The notes: generated from the letters alone by a model not told the origin. Counted from the first letter of the stretch, positions 1-11,324 are shown. The stretch is DNA of 64,000 bases from Gemmatimonas sp. (GCA_011390935.1 JAABRL010000012.1:39435-103434), one strand, 5' to 3'. Numbers and translations are program-made.

Positions 1-461
1 GCGATTTCAACACGCTGTCCGTGATCGAGTATGCCGTGGAGCAGCTCGATGTCCGACACATCGTGATCAGTGGCCACTACGGCTGCGGCGGCATCAAGGC
101 GGCCATGGACGACATGGGGCATGGATTGCTCGACCACTGGCTGCACGTCGTTCGCGAGCTGCGCCTGCGACACGCCGATGAATTGAATGCGCTGTCAGAC
201 GATCAGTCGCGAGAAGATCGCCTCGTGGAGCTGAACGTGGTGAAGCAGGTGTTTCAACTCGCGCGCACCCCGATCATTCAACGCGCGTGGTCACGCGGAA
301 AGCGTCCGCTGATTCACGGTATGGTGTACGACGTGCACGATGGGCTGCTGCGACCGCTCGTCTCGGGGCTCTGCGATGCGGCGACGCTGGCGACGGCTCA
401 CACGAAGCCCGTCAAGAGCTACGTGAGCGAGCTCGTCCACGACGGCGACACCACCACCTGA
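1..461 (+). CDS. can: beta-class carbonic anhydrase, C-terminal part (start lies before the window)
   Basis: The reading frame is open from base 3 to the TGA at 459-461, so the N-terminus is missing. The visible part carries the GHYGCGG segment, which holds the His and second Cys zinc ligands of beta-carbonic anhydrases, followed by a DHWL...ELN...Q helix region and the IHG..YD.HDGLLR strand/turn, as in E. coli Can. The family interconverts CO2 and bicarbonate in the cytoplasm. The first Cys/Asp zinc-ligand pair would lie upstream of the window, so catalytic completeness cannot be judged. A strong shared hairpin follows, separating it from the convergent groL. Confidence 0.9.
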   Translation, partial: DFNTLSVIEYAVEQLDVRHIVISGHYGCGGIKAAMDDMGHGLLDHWLHVVRELRLRHADELNALSDDQSREDRLVELNVVKQVFQLARTPIIQRAWSRGKRPLIHGMVYDVHDGLLRPLVSGLCDAATLATAHTKPVKSYVSELVHDGDTTT

Positions 462-487
462 CCCGCCGAACGTTCTCGTGTACGAAG

Positions 488-514
488 AAGGGGCGCCCCA
501 GTGGGGCGCCCCTT
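488..514. terminator. bidirectional hairpin terminator between can and groL
   Basis: A perfect 12-bp inverted repeat (488-499 against 503-514) with a 3-base loop AGT sits in the gap between two convergent genes. The arms begin and end with AA/TT, so the hairpin can serve either strand. Confidence 0.85.
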
Positions 515-541
515 GATCGTTCGTACCAGGCGCGAAAGCGC

Positions 542-2510
<1,969 letters not shown>

Positions 2511-2562
2511 AGGGTACGCCTCCAAAAGGTGAGTCAGGGATGATTCGTCTGACGACACTCAG

Positions 2563-2589
2563 TTAGCACTCACCGCATGTGAGTGCTAA
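2563..2589 (-). promoter_or_regulatory. CIRCE operator (HrcA binding site)
   Basis: TTAGCACTC (2563-2571), a 9-base spacer and GAGTGCTAA (2581-2589) match the CIRCE consensus exactly. It lies immediately after the predicted groES transcription start, so HrcA bound here would block initiation. This predicts heat-inducible, HrcA-repressed groESL. No hrcA gene is in the window. Confidence 0.97.
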
Positions 2590-2598
2590 CCAGACGTA

Positions 2599-2628
2599 AT
2601 ACTACCTCACGCTGGGCTACCCTGTCAA
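2599..2628 (-). promoter_or_regulatory. sigma-70-type promoter of groS-groL
   Basis: On the minus strand a perfect -35 TTGACA (2623-2628) is followed after 18 bases by TAGTAT (2599-2604, 4 of 6 to consensus). Transcription would begin near 2592, at the edge of the CIRCE element. Confidence 0.75.
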
Positions 2629-2766
2629 CCCACCCTGGGACGCCGTCCGCGAGGCCAAGCCACGATACCGCAACAGCTTAGCCACGGTTCAACGATCATT
2701 TCGGCAGACGCGACTGCCGTTTACGCGCATGGGCTGCCAGAATGTCGCGGAGGCTGAACGCGGGCG

Positions 2767-3537
2767 TCAGCGCGCTGGATTGGGGGCAACCGCTGCTTGC
2801 TCGGGCAGCGCAACACGCCCAACTCGCGCGATCTGCGATCCCTCGGTGGCCGCTGCGTGCGCGACATCGGCACCAGCCCGGACCAACGCCACGAGCGTGC
2901 TCGCGCCCTCGCAGAGGTACTGATGGCAGGTGTCCGAGCGGAGCGCCGGCGTGAGGGCACAACCGCGCGCCGTATGGTACACACACGACCGGCGATAGCT
3001 GCGATGCGGCAGATCGCGAAGGTACGCGGCACGAAGCGCGGCCGTGTCGAACGACGAGTTTCGCCGCACGCGACGGAGCGTCTCCGTCGTCAACCACGCC
3101 GTCGTGCCACCGGACTGACAACAGAATCCGCGACACGTCGCACACCCCTGCGACACGGCCAGCGTCTCGCGGGGCGACAACGCCTCGAGCTCGTGCGGCG
3201 TCTCGTCACCGGCGGTGATCGCGCCTGCCGCGTCGCTCGACGCGTCGAGATGCGCTTCGAGGTGCGCGGCGAAATCGGCACGTCGATGGGCCGGAAGGCG
3301 CGTAGTCCGGCGCCTATTTGACGGGAGCAGCACGATCGGATCCGTGCCGCCAACAACGGCCCGGACCGAGTCCATTCGACGCTGCGTCGCGGCCGATCGC
3401 TGCGCATGCGACTGCAACTGCACGGTATGGAGACAGGCGAGCTGCCCGCAGACGCCGTCCTGCATCCCTGCGGGGTATGGCAACAGGCCTGCGTTCGCCG
3501 CGCCGCACACGACACAGCGCCGGATAAACGCGCTCAT
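2767..3537 (-). CDS. Cys-rich YkgJ-like (putative zinc/iron-chelating) protein
   Basis: This 256-residue soluble protein has an N-terminal CVVCG pair (about residues 8-11) with two further cysteines about 25 residues on. In its second half it has CATCRGFCC followed by SCVYH, GCAL and DTCHQYLC. The spacing C-x2-C-x3-CC ... C ... GC.L ... C-x3-x-C resembles the YkgJ/UPF0153 metal-chelating family, whose function is unknown. The start ATG (3535-3537) overlaps the birA stop as ATGA. The frame is open upstream inside birA, but that extension is Arg-rich out-of-frame reading of birA and was not used. The family assignment rests on cysteine spacing only. Confidence 0.6.
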   Translation of the reverse strand: MSAFIRRCVVCGAANAGLLPYPAGMQDGVCGQLACLHTVQLQSHAQRSAATQRRMDSVRAVVGGTDPIVLLPSNRRRTTRLPAHRRADFAAHLEAHLDASSDAAGAITAGDETPHELEALSPRETLAVSQGCATCRGFCCQSGGTTAWLTTETLRRVRRNSSFDTAALRAAYLRDLPHRSYRRSCVYHTARGCALTPALRSDTCHQYLCEGASTLVALVRAGADVAHAAATEGSQIARVGRVALPEQAAVAPNPAR

Positions 3538-4322
3538 GGCATTTCGGCGAGTTCGAGGGAACCAGACCGAAAATGTCGTGTCGCCGCGCCCTGTGCAACG
3601 CGCAGCGCCCCCGTCGCATCGATGCCCTGCACCACGCCCGCCTCTGGCGAGACGCAGCGGTGACCGGCCATCGCGTCTCGGGCGTGCCACGCCTCGAGTT
3701 CGTCGGGCGCGAGCGTCCCCGCTCGGCGCGTTGCCTCGCGGAGCCGTGGGACCAGCGCGCCCAGCACCTGCGCGCGCGTCACACCAGCGCGCAATGCACC
3801 GGGACGAACACCCGAAGGCAAGGCGTGCGGCACCCGCAGGTTGACGCCGATGCCGATCGCCACCCACTCCACCAGCGACTCACGCCACCGCGCCTCCACC
3901 AGCACACCGGCGAGCTTGCGCAGCTCGGCGGGTACGGGGCGCCCCGTGTCGCTCGAACCAAGCAGAACATCGTTGGGCCACTTCAACCAGAGCCCACCAT
4001 CAGTCAGCGCCGTGAGTCCTTCGGCGAGCGCCAGACCAACGCGAAGCGAGAGCACCTGCAACGCCTCTGGCGCTACCCCACGCTCGAGCAGCGTGAACCA
4101 GACGCCATCACCCGCCCGCGAAAGCCACGCTTTGCCGCTGCGTCCGCGTCCCGCCGACTGCACATCGGCGAGCACCAGCAATCCGCTCGGCGCGCCCTCG
4201 CTCGCACGTTGATGCGCGACATCCATGGTTGACGCCACGTGCGCTTCGTGCTGCCACGCGGTGATGCCCACCGCTCCGGCATCGAACGGAACGCCATCGA
4301 GCAGCAGCGGAGGACCGGCCAT
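3534..4322 (-). CDS. birA: biotin--[acetyl-CoA-carboxylase] ligase
   Basis: A 262-residue biotin protein ligase that activates biotin as biotinyl-AMP and attaches it to the biotin carboxyl carrier protein. The biotin/ATP loop GRGRSG (residues 58-63) and KWPNDV (114-119) are present, and a C-terminal SH3-like segment follows. There is no N-terminal helix-turn-helix, so it should be a mono-functional ligase rather than a BirA repressor. It lies 6 bases downstream of uppP and overlaps the next gene by 4 bases. Confidence 0.93.
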   Translation of the reverse strand: MAGPPLLLDGVPFDAGAVGITAWQHEAHVASTMDVAHQRASEGAPSGLLVLADVQSAGRGRSGKAWLSRAGDGVWFTLLERGVAPEALQVLSLRVGLALAEGLTALTDGGLWLKWPNDVLLGSSDTGRPVPAELRKLAGVLVEARWRESLVEWVAIGIGVNLRVPHALPSGVRPGALRAGVTRAQVLGALVPRLREATRRAGTLAPDELEAWHARDAMAGHRCVSPEAGVVQGIDATGALRVAQGAATRHFRSGSLELAEMP

Positions 4323-4328
4323 GGGGTG

Positions 4329-5144
4329 CTACGCGCTCGGCACGCCGCGCACGGCCAGCAGTCCGAACACGATCGCGCCGAGGATGATCCGATAGACGGC
4401 GAACACGCCAAAGCTGTGGCGCGTGACGAACCGCAGCAGCACCGTGATCGCGAGCCAACTGCTGATGGCCGCGGCCGCAATTCCTGCCGCGAGCGGACCG
4501 ATCGCGCCGCTGTCACGGATCACTTCGGGCAGCTTGAGCACCACGGCTGCGCCGATGATCGGAAAGCTCATGAGGAAGCTGAATCGCGCGGCGGCGCCGC
4601 GCTCCAGTCCGAGCGCGCGACCTGCGGTCATGGTGGAACCGGAGCGTGACACGCCGGGAACCAGTGCGCACACCTGCGCGAGACCGATCAACCACGCATC
4701 ACGTGCGGTGAGGTGTTCGAGACGTCGCGCCTGTCCGGCGACGCGATCGACGTACCACAGAATCGCGCCCAGCAGAATCAGTGTGGTAGCCATGACGGCA
4801 GGGTGCCGAAAGACGGTTTCGGCATAGTCTTTCAACAACACGCCGCCAACGCCCGCAGGAATCGTTGCCGCAATGAGCAACAGCACGCGTCGATCCGCGG
4901 TGGTCTCCACGCGACGCGTTTGCACCAGCCGCCATGCGGCCTGCGCGAGTTCGATCCAATCGGCCCGGAAGTACCACGCCACGGCGACCAGCGTCCCCAG
5001 GTGAAGCGACACGTCGAAGGCGAGTCCCGGATCACGCCACCCGAGCAGCCATGGGGCGAGCGCAAGGTGCGCCGAACTGCTGACGGGAAGAAACTCGGTG
5101 AGTCCCTGCACCAGGCCGAGCACGATGGCTTCGAACAGGGTCAT
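4329..5144 (-). CDS. uppP: undecaprenyl-diphosphatase UppP (BacA)
   Basis: A 271-residue polytopic membrane protein that dephosphorylates undecaprenyl pyrophosphate, recycling the lipid carrier for cell-wall synthesis and giving bacitracin tolerance. Both signature segments are visible: GLTEFLPVSSSAHL near the N-terminus and PGVSRSGST in the middle. The ATG at 5142-5144 overlaps the bshA stop as ATGA and starts right before the first signature, matching family length (E. coli 273). Confidence 0.97.
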   Translation of the reverse strand: MTLFEAIVLGLVQGLTEFLPVSSSAHLALAPWLLGWRDPGLAFDVSLHLGTLVAVAWYFRADWIELAQAAWRLVQTRRVETTADRRVLLLIAATIPAGVGGVLLKDYAETVFRHPAVMATTLILLGAILWYVDRVAGQARRLEHLTARDAWLIGLAQVCALVPGVSRSGSTMTAGRALGLERGAAARFSFLMSFPIIGAAVVLKLPEVIRDSGAIGPLAAGIAAAAISSWLAITVLLRFVTRHSFGVFAVYRIILGAIVFGLLAVRGVPSA

Positions 5145-6316
5145 GCAGGCACCGGTGTCGCGCGCATGGCGGGTGCGCCCACGCGTCCACGCGCCACGGT
5201 TCGCTCGTACACCGCTTCGTATTGCGCGACGACATCGCGCTCGGCGAACCGTGCGCGTGCATCGGCGGCGGCGGCGGCGCTCATGACCTGCCATTGTGCG
5301 GGATCAGCCAGCAGCGCGATGGCGGCCTTTGCCATCGCATCCACGTCCCCAAGCGGAAACAGCCACCCCGTTTCACCGTGCGTCACGACCTCCGGAATAC
5401 CGCCGACGTCAGACGCGATCACGGGCACCCCACAGGCGAGCGCCTCGAGCGCACTCAGGCCGAACGATTCCGACTGGCTGGGGAGCAGAAACAGATCAGC
5501 GCCCGCGAGCAGCGGTGCCACCGAATCGATCTTGCCGAGAAAACGGACATCACCGTGCACGCCAAGATCGCGTGCTTCGTCTTCAGCTTCCACGCGCTCG
5601 GGGCCATCGCCCACCATCACGAGCAAACTCGGCATCGCGGCGCGCACCCGAGCGAACACGCGGACGACATCACGCACCCGCTTGACCGCGCGGAAGTTGG
5701 AGATGTGCATGAGCACCTTGCGCCCATCCGCAACGGCATCCGGGAATGGCGACGGATGGGTCGATCGTTCGAACAGCGCGGGATCGATGAAGTTGTGAAT
5801 GACGTCGACTGCGCAGCCGGTGCACCCGAACGCCTTGTAGGTTTCGGCGCGCAGGTGCTCCGAGACGGCCGTCACGGCGTCCGACTTCTCGATCGAGAAT
5901 TTGGTGATGGTGAAGAAGGAGCGTTCCTGCCCCACGATCGTGATGTCGGTGCCGTGCAGCGTGGTCACCACGCGCACATCCTGTCCGGACTCACGCAGCA
6001 TTTCGCGGGCGATCCACGCGCTCGTGGCGTGCGGGATGGCGTAGTGGCAGTGCAGCACATCGAGCCCGTGATCGCGCACGACTTCGTGCATTTTCACAGC
6101 AAGTGCAAGGTCGTATGGTGGAAACTCGAAGAGCGGATAGCGCGCGACTTCGACTTCATGAAAGAAGACGCGTGGCAGGAAGTTCGGCAGTCGAAACGGC
6201 TGCTGATACGTAATGAAATGCACTTCGTGCCCACGTGCGGCGAGGGCGATGCCAAGCTCCGTGGCCACTGCGCCGGAACCGCCATAGGTGGGGTAACAGG
6301 TGATGCCGATCTTCAC
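5141..6316 (-). CDS. bshA: N-acetyl-alpha-D-glucosaminyl L-malate synthase BshA (GT4)
   Basis: This 391-residue GT4 enzyme matches BshA, which joins UDP-GlcNAc to L-malate as the first step of bacillithiol synthesis. It opens with KIGITCYPTYGGSGAVATELG, has the HCHYAIPHA and TLHGTDIT segments, and ends the donor site with an E-x7-E arrangement in PSQSESFGLSALEALACG. The GTG at 6314-6316 is chosen as start because it overlaps the miaA stop (GTGA) and directly precedes the first beta strand. bshB and bshC are not in the window. A generic glycosyltransferase role is possible, but the N-terminal signature is typical of BshA. Confidence 0.88.
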   Translation of the reverse strand: MKIGITCYPTYGGSGAVATELGIALAARGHEVHFITYQQPFRLPNFLPRVFFHEVEVARYPLFEFPPYDLALAVKMHEVVRDHGLDVLHCHYAIPHATSAWIAREMLRESGQDVRVVTTLHGTDITIVGQERSFFTITKFSIEKSDAVTAVSEHLRAETYKAFGCTGCAVDVIHNFIDPALFERSTHPSPFPDAVADGRKVLMHISNFRAVKRVRDVVRVFARVRAAMPSLLVMVGDGPERVEAEDEARDLGVHGDVRFLGKIDSVAPLLAGADLFLLPSQSESFGLSALEALACGVPVIASDVGGIPEVVTHGETGWLFPLGDVDAMAKAAIALLADPAQWQVMSAAAAADARARFAERDVVAQYEAVYERTVARGRVGAPAMRATPVPA

Positions 6317-7257
6317 GCGCCGTCCTCGGTGAGCGCCCGCCACCAGGCGAGCACGTGGTCCCATGCATCCGGTGCCGCCGGTGAAAGGCGGGTGACCGGA
6401 CCGTCGTGCAGTTGATGTCGATACCAGGTGCGCTGGCGTTTGGCGTACTGTCGGGTGGCGATCGTGACCTGCGCGAGGGCATCGCGCAGGGACCGCCGCC
6501 CTTCGACGTGTTCCCGGACCACGTCGTAGCCCGTTGACTGCCAGGCCGGCGCGAGGCGCGGTACCACGTTGGCCAGCCCCGCGACTTCGTCGACCCACCC
6601 GTCCTGCGCCATCTGCTCGACCCGGGACGCAATCCGAGTGGCGAGCGACTCGCCCGGATCCACCACAAGATAGCGCACCGGGAGGGGGGCGGTGTGCCCG
6701 GCATCGCGCTCGTGCCACGCCGACAGCGGCGTGCCGCTGAGGAGCGCGACCTCGATGGCACGTCGCCACTGCACGGGGCCGAGGGCGGCACGCGGCGCAT
6801 CGAGTCGCTCGCACCAGGCCCGCAGCCGCTCCGGGGGTTGTGTCTCGAGCCACGCCGCCAGCTCCGCGCGACGCGACTCATCGAGCGGCGGGATACTGGC
6901 CAGGGGTGACACGAGGGCGCGCACGTAGAACCCGGTGCCACCGACCACGACCGGTACACGCCCCTGCGCGCGCGCGTCCGCAATCGCGTGTCGCGCGAGC
7001 ACGGCCCACCGCCATGCGGACCATCGCTCCTCAGGCTCCGCCACATCGAGCGCCACATGCGGGACGAGCGCCTGCTCGGCCGGCGTCGGCTTGGCCGTCC
7101 CGATGTTGAAGCCGCGATAGAGCTGCCGCGAGTCGGCGCTGATGATCGTGATGGGAGCAACGTCGGCCAGACGGAGCGCGATCGCCGATTTGCCCGCTGC
7201 GGTCGGACCACAAATGACCGGCACGGCGTGGGGCGCGAGCGACTGCATGCTGGTCAT
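6313..7257 (-). CDS. miaA: tRNA dimethylallyltransferase
   Basis: A 314-residue MiaA that transfers a dimethylallyl group to N6 of A37 in tRNAs reading UNN codons. The P-loop GPTAAGKS (residues 17-24), the SADSRQLYRG catalytic segment and VVGGTGFYVRAL are visible. It starts 4 bases after mutL, an association seen in many bacteria, and overlaps bshA by 4 bases. Confidence 0.97.
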   Translation of the reverse strand: MTSMQSLAPHAVPVICGPTAAGKSAIALRLADVAPITIISADSRQLYRGFNIGTAKPTPAEQALVPHVALDVAEPEERWSAWRWAVLARHAIADARAQGRVPVVVGGTGFYVRALVSPLASIPPLDESRRAELAAWLETQPPERLRAWCERLDAPRAALGPVQWRRAIEVALLSGTPLSAWHERDAGHTAPLPVRYLVVDPGESLATRIASRVEQMAQDGWVDEVAGLANVVPRLAPAWQSTGYDVVREHVEGRRSLRDALAQVTIATRQYAKRQRTWYRHQLHDGPVTRLSPAAPDAWDHVLAWWRALTEDGA

Positions 7258-7261
7258 GCCA

Positions 7262-9094
7262 TCAGCTGCGACCGAACCGTCGGTCGAGCTCGTCCCACGA
7301 GAGACGCACGATCGTTGCGCGCCCATGCACGTCGTTGGCCGGCAGTGTGGTCCGTGCAAGATCGATGTACAACGCGCGCATCTCGGCCGGCGAGAGTGCG
7401 TCGCCGGCCTTCACGGCCGCCTTGCACGCGACGGTGGACGCCAATCGTTCGTGTCGCGCGGCGTCACTCGGTGATCGATCCCCGGCGAGGGCGGCGAGCG
7501 TATCGCGCAGGCATCGTTCCGCATCGAATCGCGGATGCGGCATGGGCACCGCCTGTACCAGCAGCGTGTGACCACCAAACGCTTCGACCTCGAACCCCAG
7601 CGCGGCGAACGCCGGCGCGGCGACATCGAACGCGTCCGCCTCCGCGGCGGAGAGATGTACCGTGAGCGGGAACAGCAGGCGCTGACTGGCGCTCGAGCCA
7701 CTCGCCATGTCGTGCAGGAAGCGCTCATACAAGACGCGTTCGTGCGCGGCGTGCTGATCGATGAGGACGACACCGTCCGCGTGTTCGAACATGAGATACG
7801 TGCGACGCAACTGCAGGAGCGGCGGCACGACGATGTCGTCTTCGGCCGGCACCGACGCGTCGGCGGACGCCTGTGCGGGAGCGTCCGGCGCGTCGTCAGC
7901 ATGGGCGAGCGGTGCACGGTGCCCGGATGAGTCCGTGCTCGCGACGCCGGTCGTTTCCGCAAACAGCCCACCCGCCGGCGTTGGCGTCGGCACCCGCAAC
8001 ATCCACGGCTCCACGGACGACACGCCAGCGCCGAGCGTTGGCGCGGTTCCCCCCGCCTGCGGCGTGAACACGCGCCATCCGCCGAGCCCCGCAGCGGCAT
8101 CGAATGTGCCCAGCGCGCGGCGGACGATGTGCTCGAGCGCGCGCTCGATCGGCCAGCGATCGTGCAGGCGGACCTCGGCCTTGGCGGGGTGCACGTTCAC
8201 GTCAACATCGGCCGCCGGCAGCGTGAGGTCGAGCACGAGCGAGGGGCGCAGACCGGCTGGCAGCGTGGACCGATACGCGGCTTCCGCCGCGCGCACGAGC
8301 CCGGGATCACGTACGATCCGACCGTTCACCATGAGCAGCACACGGCGCGTGCGTGTACCCACGTCGGCCGGGCGCTCGAGGAGACCGCGCGCATGCAGTA
8401 CACCATACACATCATCCACATCGACGAAGCGGGCGATGGCATCGGCGCCCCACAGCGCAGCCAAACGGGCACGCAGTGACGGCGCGGCGGGCAGATCGAG
8501 CGCGACCTTGCCGTCGTGTCGCGCCACCATGTGCACGTCGCGCCGAAGCACGGCGATGTGCCCGAGCGTTTCGGCAATCGCGCGCCATTCGCTGCGCGCG
8601 CCCTTGAGAAACTTGCGACGCGCCGGCGTGTTGTGAAACAACCGGTGCACGTGCACAGTGGTACCGCGTCGGCGCGCGATCTCGTCGACCGTGGCGATCA
8701 CGCCGCCGCTCCCACGCACCGCCGTGCCAACGCCGTCGTCGAGTGCCGTCTCCACGGCGAACTCCGACACGGACGCGATGGCTGGCAGCGCTTCGCCGCG
8801 AAAGCCGAAGCTGGCGACACCGACCAGGTCGGCGGCGGTGGTGATCTTGCTCGTGGCGTGTCGCTCGAGGGAACGCACCGCGTCGTCGCGTCCCATCCCA
8901 CTGCCGTCGTCGGCAATGCGAATCAGCGCGCGTCCGCCGTCTTCAATGGTGATATCGATGGTCGTGGCACCCGCATCGAGCGCGTTCTCCACGAGTTCTT
9001 TCACCACCGAGGCCGGCCGTTCGACCACTTCACCGGCGGCGATCTGATCGGCCACCGGGCCGCTCAACACGTGAATGCGCGAGGTGCTGGTCAT
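7262..9094 (-). CDS. mutL: DNA mismatch repair protein MutL (endonuclease type)
   Basis: A 610-residue MutL. The GHKL ATPase motifs are present: ENALDAGA (about 36-43), DDGSGM (62-67) and GFRGEAL. The C-terminal domain contains DQHAAHERVLYE (about 446-457), matching the DQHA(x)2E(x)4E endonuclease motif of MutL proteins from bacteria without MutH. Near the C-terminus the usual CPHGRP metal-site motif reads D-V-H-G-R-A, so one zinc-ligand Cys appears replaced by Asp. A Pro/Ala-rich linker joins the two halves. The ATG at 9092-9094 overlaps the preceding gene as ATGA. No mutS is nearby. Confidence 0.96.
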   Translation of the reverse strand: MTSTSRIHVLSGPVADQIAAGEVVERPASVVKELVENALDAGATTIDITIEDGGRALIRIADDGSGMGRDDAVRSLERHATSKITTAADLVGVASFGFRGEALPAIASVSEFAVETALDDGVGTAVRGSGGVIATVDEIARRRGTTVHVHRLFHNTPARRKFLKGARSEWRAIAETLGHIAVLRRDVHMVARHDGKVALDLPAAPSLRARLAALWGADAIARFVDVDDVYGVLHARGLLERPADVGTRTRRVLLMVNGRIVRDPGLVRAAEAAYRSTLPAGLRPSLVLDLTLPAADVDVNVHPAKAEVRLHDRWPIERALEHIVRRALGTFDAAAGLGGWRVFTPQAGGTAPTLGAGVSSVEPWMLRVPTPTPAGGLFAETTGVASTDSSGHRAPLAHADDAPDAPAQASADASVPAEDDIVVPPLLQLRRTYLMFEHADGVVLIDQHAAHERVLYERFLHDMASGSSASQRLLFPLTVHLSAAEADAFDVAAPAFAALGFEVEAFGGHTLLVQAVPMPHPRFDAERCLRDTLAALAGDRSPSDAARHERLASTVACKAAVKAGDALSPAEMRALYIDLARTTLPANDVHGRATIVRLSWDELDRRFGRS

Positions 9095-11313
9095 TCGAGC
9101 GGCACCAACGCGCTGGCGGGCAACCATCCGGACCGTCCATCGGCGTGCAAGACGCGCGCCCACGCTTCCCCTGACGCGCCCTCGAGTCGCGATGCTTCGC
9201 GTCGCACGAGATCACCGCGTGCCGTCCCGCCAAAGACGTTCGCGTCACGGCCGGGCGCTACATGCATCGGCTCGGCCCCAGACACGACCGAGAGCGACGT
9301 GGGCGACAGCAGCTGCTCGAAGCGCAGCTGCCACGCGCCAAGCACGATCGCGAGCAACAGCAGGCCCGTCGGGATCGCGCGCCCGAGCCGCGCCGCGTCC
9401 GTCTGCACACCGCCGGGGTCACGACGCGCCCACACCACGCCTGCCCATCCGAGACACCACAGCAGTGCCGCGACCAGCGTCCCGACATCACGCGGCACGT
9501 TCGGCACGCGCGCGACGCCCTCCCAACTGGCCGACGGCAACAGGGCGAGGTTGCGTCGCACATCGGTGGCGTTGGGTTCGAGGCGCAACGCACGCTGCCA
9601 GCCTCGCACCGCCGCGACCGTGTCGTGCGCGGCCCACGCCGCCGTTCCCGCATTCGCCCATGCGTCTGCGTGTCGCGGAGCGCTCGCGGCGAGCGACAGG
9701 AAATACGTCGCCGATTCAGCATACCGCTGCTGCTCGAATGCTTGCACGCCGGACGCAAAGGCAGAGGGCTGCGCGGAACGCGCCTGCAGCGTCGCCGCAC
9801 CGCCGCCGATCGCGATCAGGAGCATGAGCAGCGGTGTGACCGGCGCGCGCAACCGGCGAGGCGTCTCACCGCTGTCAGAGGCGACCGGTATCGCCTCGAG
9901 TGCGACCTGTGCGAGCAGCGCGTTGATGCGCGCCCGCGCCTCGGCCTCGTGGCGCCAGGCGGCATCCGCTTCGCGTGCCCAGGCAGCGGCGTCGAGATCG
10001 GCAACCAGCGCGAGCACCTGTTGGGTGGTGCCGCGCGTGACGCCGCGACGGCGCAACCGCCGTTCAAGCGCCGAATGCGCAACAAGCGCCGTCGGCGTTG
10101 TCGCAAGTCGAGTCGCCAGTGCATCGAGCAGCTGCTTGCGTGCGTCGGCGGCGGAGCGACGGGCGCGTTCGTTCGAGGAGCGCTCGCGTGGGTGCTGCTC
10201 GGCGGGAACGTCGAGCGCCGCACTCGCGTCGCGACCCGTGATGTCGCGCGAGACGACAGCGCGACGGCGTCGCAGCGCGGGCAACGGGGCCAGCGCCAGC
10301 AGCGCCCAGAGCAACGGATGTCGCGACAGCGGAGCGCGCGTCTCACCACGGTCCACCGTCCGCAGCACCAGGCCGTCTCGTTCCACGACGGTCATTGGTG
10401 CCGACACGAACTCGCCCGCCGCGATCGTGATGCCGATGGGCTCACTGCTGGCCACACGATACGAGGCTTCGTACGGATCGAAGTAGGCATACTCGATGAC
10501 CGGCACAGCCAACGGCCCCTCGCGCTCAGGAGTCACGAGCCAGTCGAACTCCTTCGTCCCCCGCACGTACTGGCCACTGGTGTCGACGGTGACACGCTCC
10601 CCGGCGGTCACGAGCGCGGCGCCAGGCGTGACCACCTGCGGACGCGGCCACAGCTTGACGTTGCCCCGTCCCGTCACGCGCACCGTGAGCACCACCGGCT
10701 CGCCAACGCGCGCGTCAGCCGCATCGACAGATGCCCGCACCCCGAGGACGCCAACCGCGCCGGAGAAGTCGTCCGGCTGGCCCGTGCGTGGCAGCGCGCG
10801 CACGTGGAGTGCGACATCGTCCGCGCGCATCACCGCCGACTCTTCGCGACTGAAGAAGCTCGCGCTGCGCGGCAGCGTGTAGCTCAGTTGCGACGCGGGA
10901 ATCTCGAGTCGGCCTGATGCCAGCGGGAAGAGCGCTCGCTGCAACACATGCGGGAAGCTGCGGGTGCCGTTCTGGGAAATCGGCGGTAGCGACTGCGGTC
11001 CGCCGAGATCGTACGCGAGCACGCCGCGCAGTTCCGCGGGCACGACCTCGGGATTGCGGCGCATGCGCTGCTGCGCCGACTCCGTGATGAACACGCCAAT
11101 TTCGTAGGTGGCCTGCTGCCCCACGTAGACGGTGTCCGGCGTGAGCAGCACGCGAAAGCCCACCGGTTCCGACGGATCGAGTCGCACACGATCCTGAATG
11201 ACCGGTGCACGCGCCTGTCCCTGCAGTTCGGGCGCGGTGACACCAGCCAACACCACGGCCGCGAGCAACAGGCTCGGTGTGGCGCTCGCGCGCACACGTC
11301 GCCGCAGCTTCAT
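9091..11313 (-). CDS. BatD-BatE fusion: BatD-like domain, TPR and SH3-like domain
   Basis: A 740-residue envelope protein. A signal peptide (about 1-30) leads into a BatD-like region with repeated beta-sandwich segments (for example VGEPVVLTVRVTGRGNVKLWP), followed by a membrane segment. After a basic, helical cytoplasmic stretch there is a second membrane segment, a TPR pair (FEQQRYAESATYFLSLA, then DAWANAGTAAW), another membrane helix and an SH3-like end (GRSGWLPASALVPLE). In Bacteroides, BatD and BatE are separate products of the Bat operon, so this looks like a fusion. The ATG at 11313 is preferred over a TTG at 11331 that overlaps the upstream stop. Its partners upstream are MoxR, DUF58, BatA and BatB/C. 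Confidence 0.78.
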   Translation of the reverse strand: MKLRRRVRASATPSLLLAAVVLAGVTAPELQGQARAPVIQDRVRLDPSEPVGFRVLLTPDTVYVGQQATYEIGVFITESAQQRMRRNPEVVPAELRGVLAYDLGGPQSLPPISQNGTRSFPHVLQRALFPLASGRLEIPASQLSYTLPRSASFFSREESAVMRADDVALHVRALPRTGQPDDFSGAVGVLGVRASVDAADARVGEPVVLTVRVTGRGNVKLWPRPQVVTPGAALVTAGERVTVDTSGQYVRGTKEFDWLVTPEREGPLAVPVIEYAYFDPYEASYRVASSEPIGITIAAGEFVSAPMTVVERDGLVLRTVDRGETRAPLSRHPLLWALLALAPLPALRRRRAVVSRDITGRDASAALDVPAEQHPRERSSNERARRSAADARKQLLDALATRLATTPTALVAHSALERRLRRRGVTRGTTQQVLALVADLDAAAWAREADAAWRHEAEARARINALLAQVALEAIPVASDSGETPRRLRAPVTPLLMLLIAIGGGAATLQARSAQPSAFASGVQAFEQQRYAESATYFLSLAASAPRHADAWANAGTAAWAAHDTVAAVRGWQRALRLEPNATDVRRNLALLPSASWEGVARVPNVPRDVGTLVAALLWCLGWAGVVWARRDPGGVQTDAARLGRAIPTGLLLLAIVLGAWQLRFEQLLSPTSLSVVSGAEPMHVAPGRDANVFGGTARGDLVRREASRLEGASGEAWARVLHADGRSGWLPASALVPLE

Positions 11314-11324
11314 GAGGGCGCGTC

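Noticed and set aside
3538..3867. N-terminal extension of the YkgJ-like gene into birA
   Set aside because: The extra residues are an out-of-frame reading of birA; the ATG overlapping the birA stop is the natural start.
8516..10486. 656-codon plus-strand open frame
   Set aside because: It lies antisense across mutL and the BatD-BatE gene; low-complexity Ala/Arg/Ser composition.
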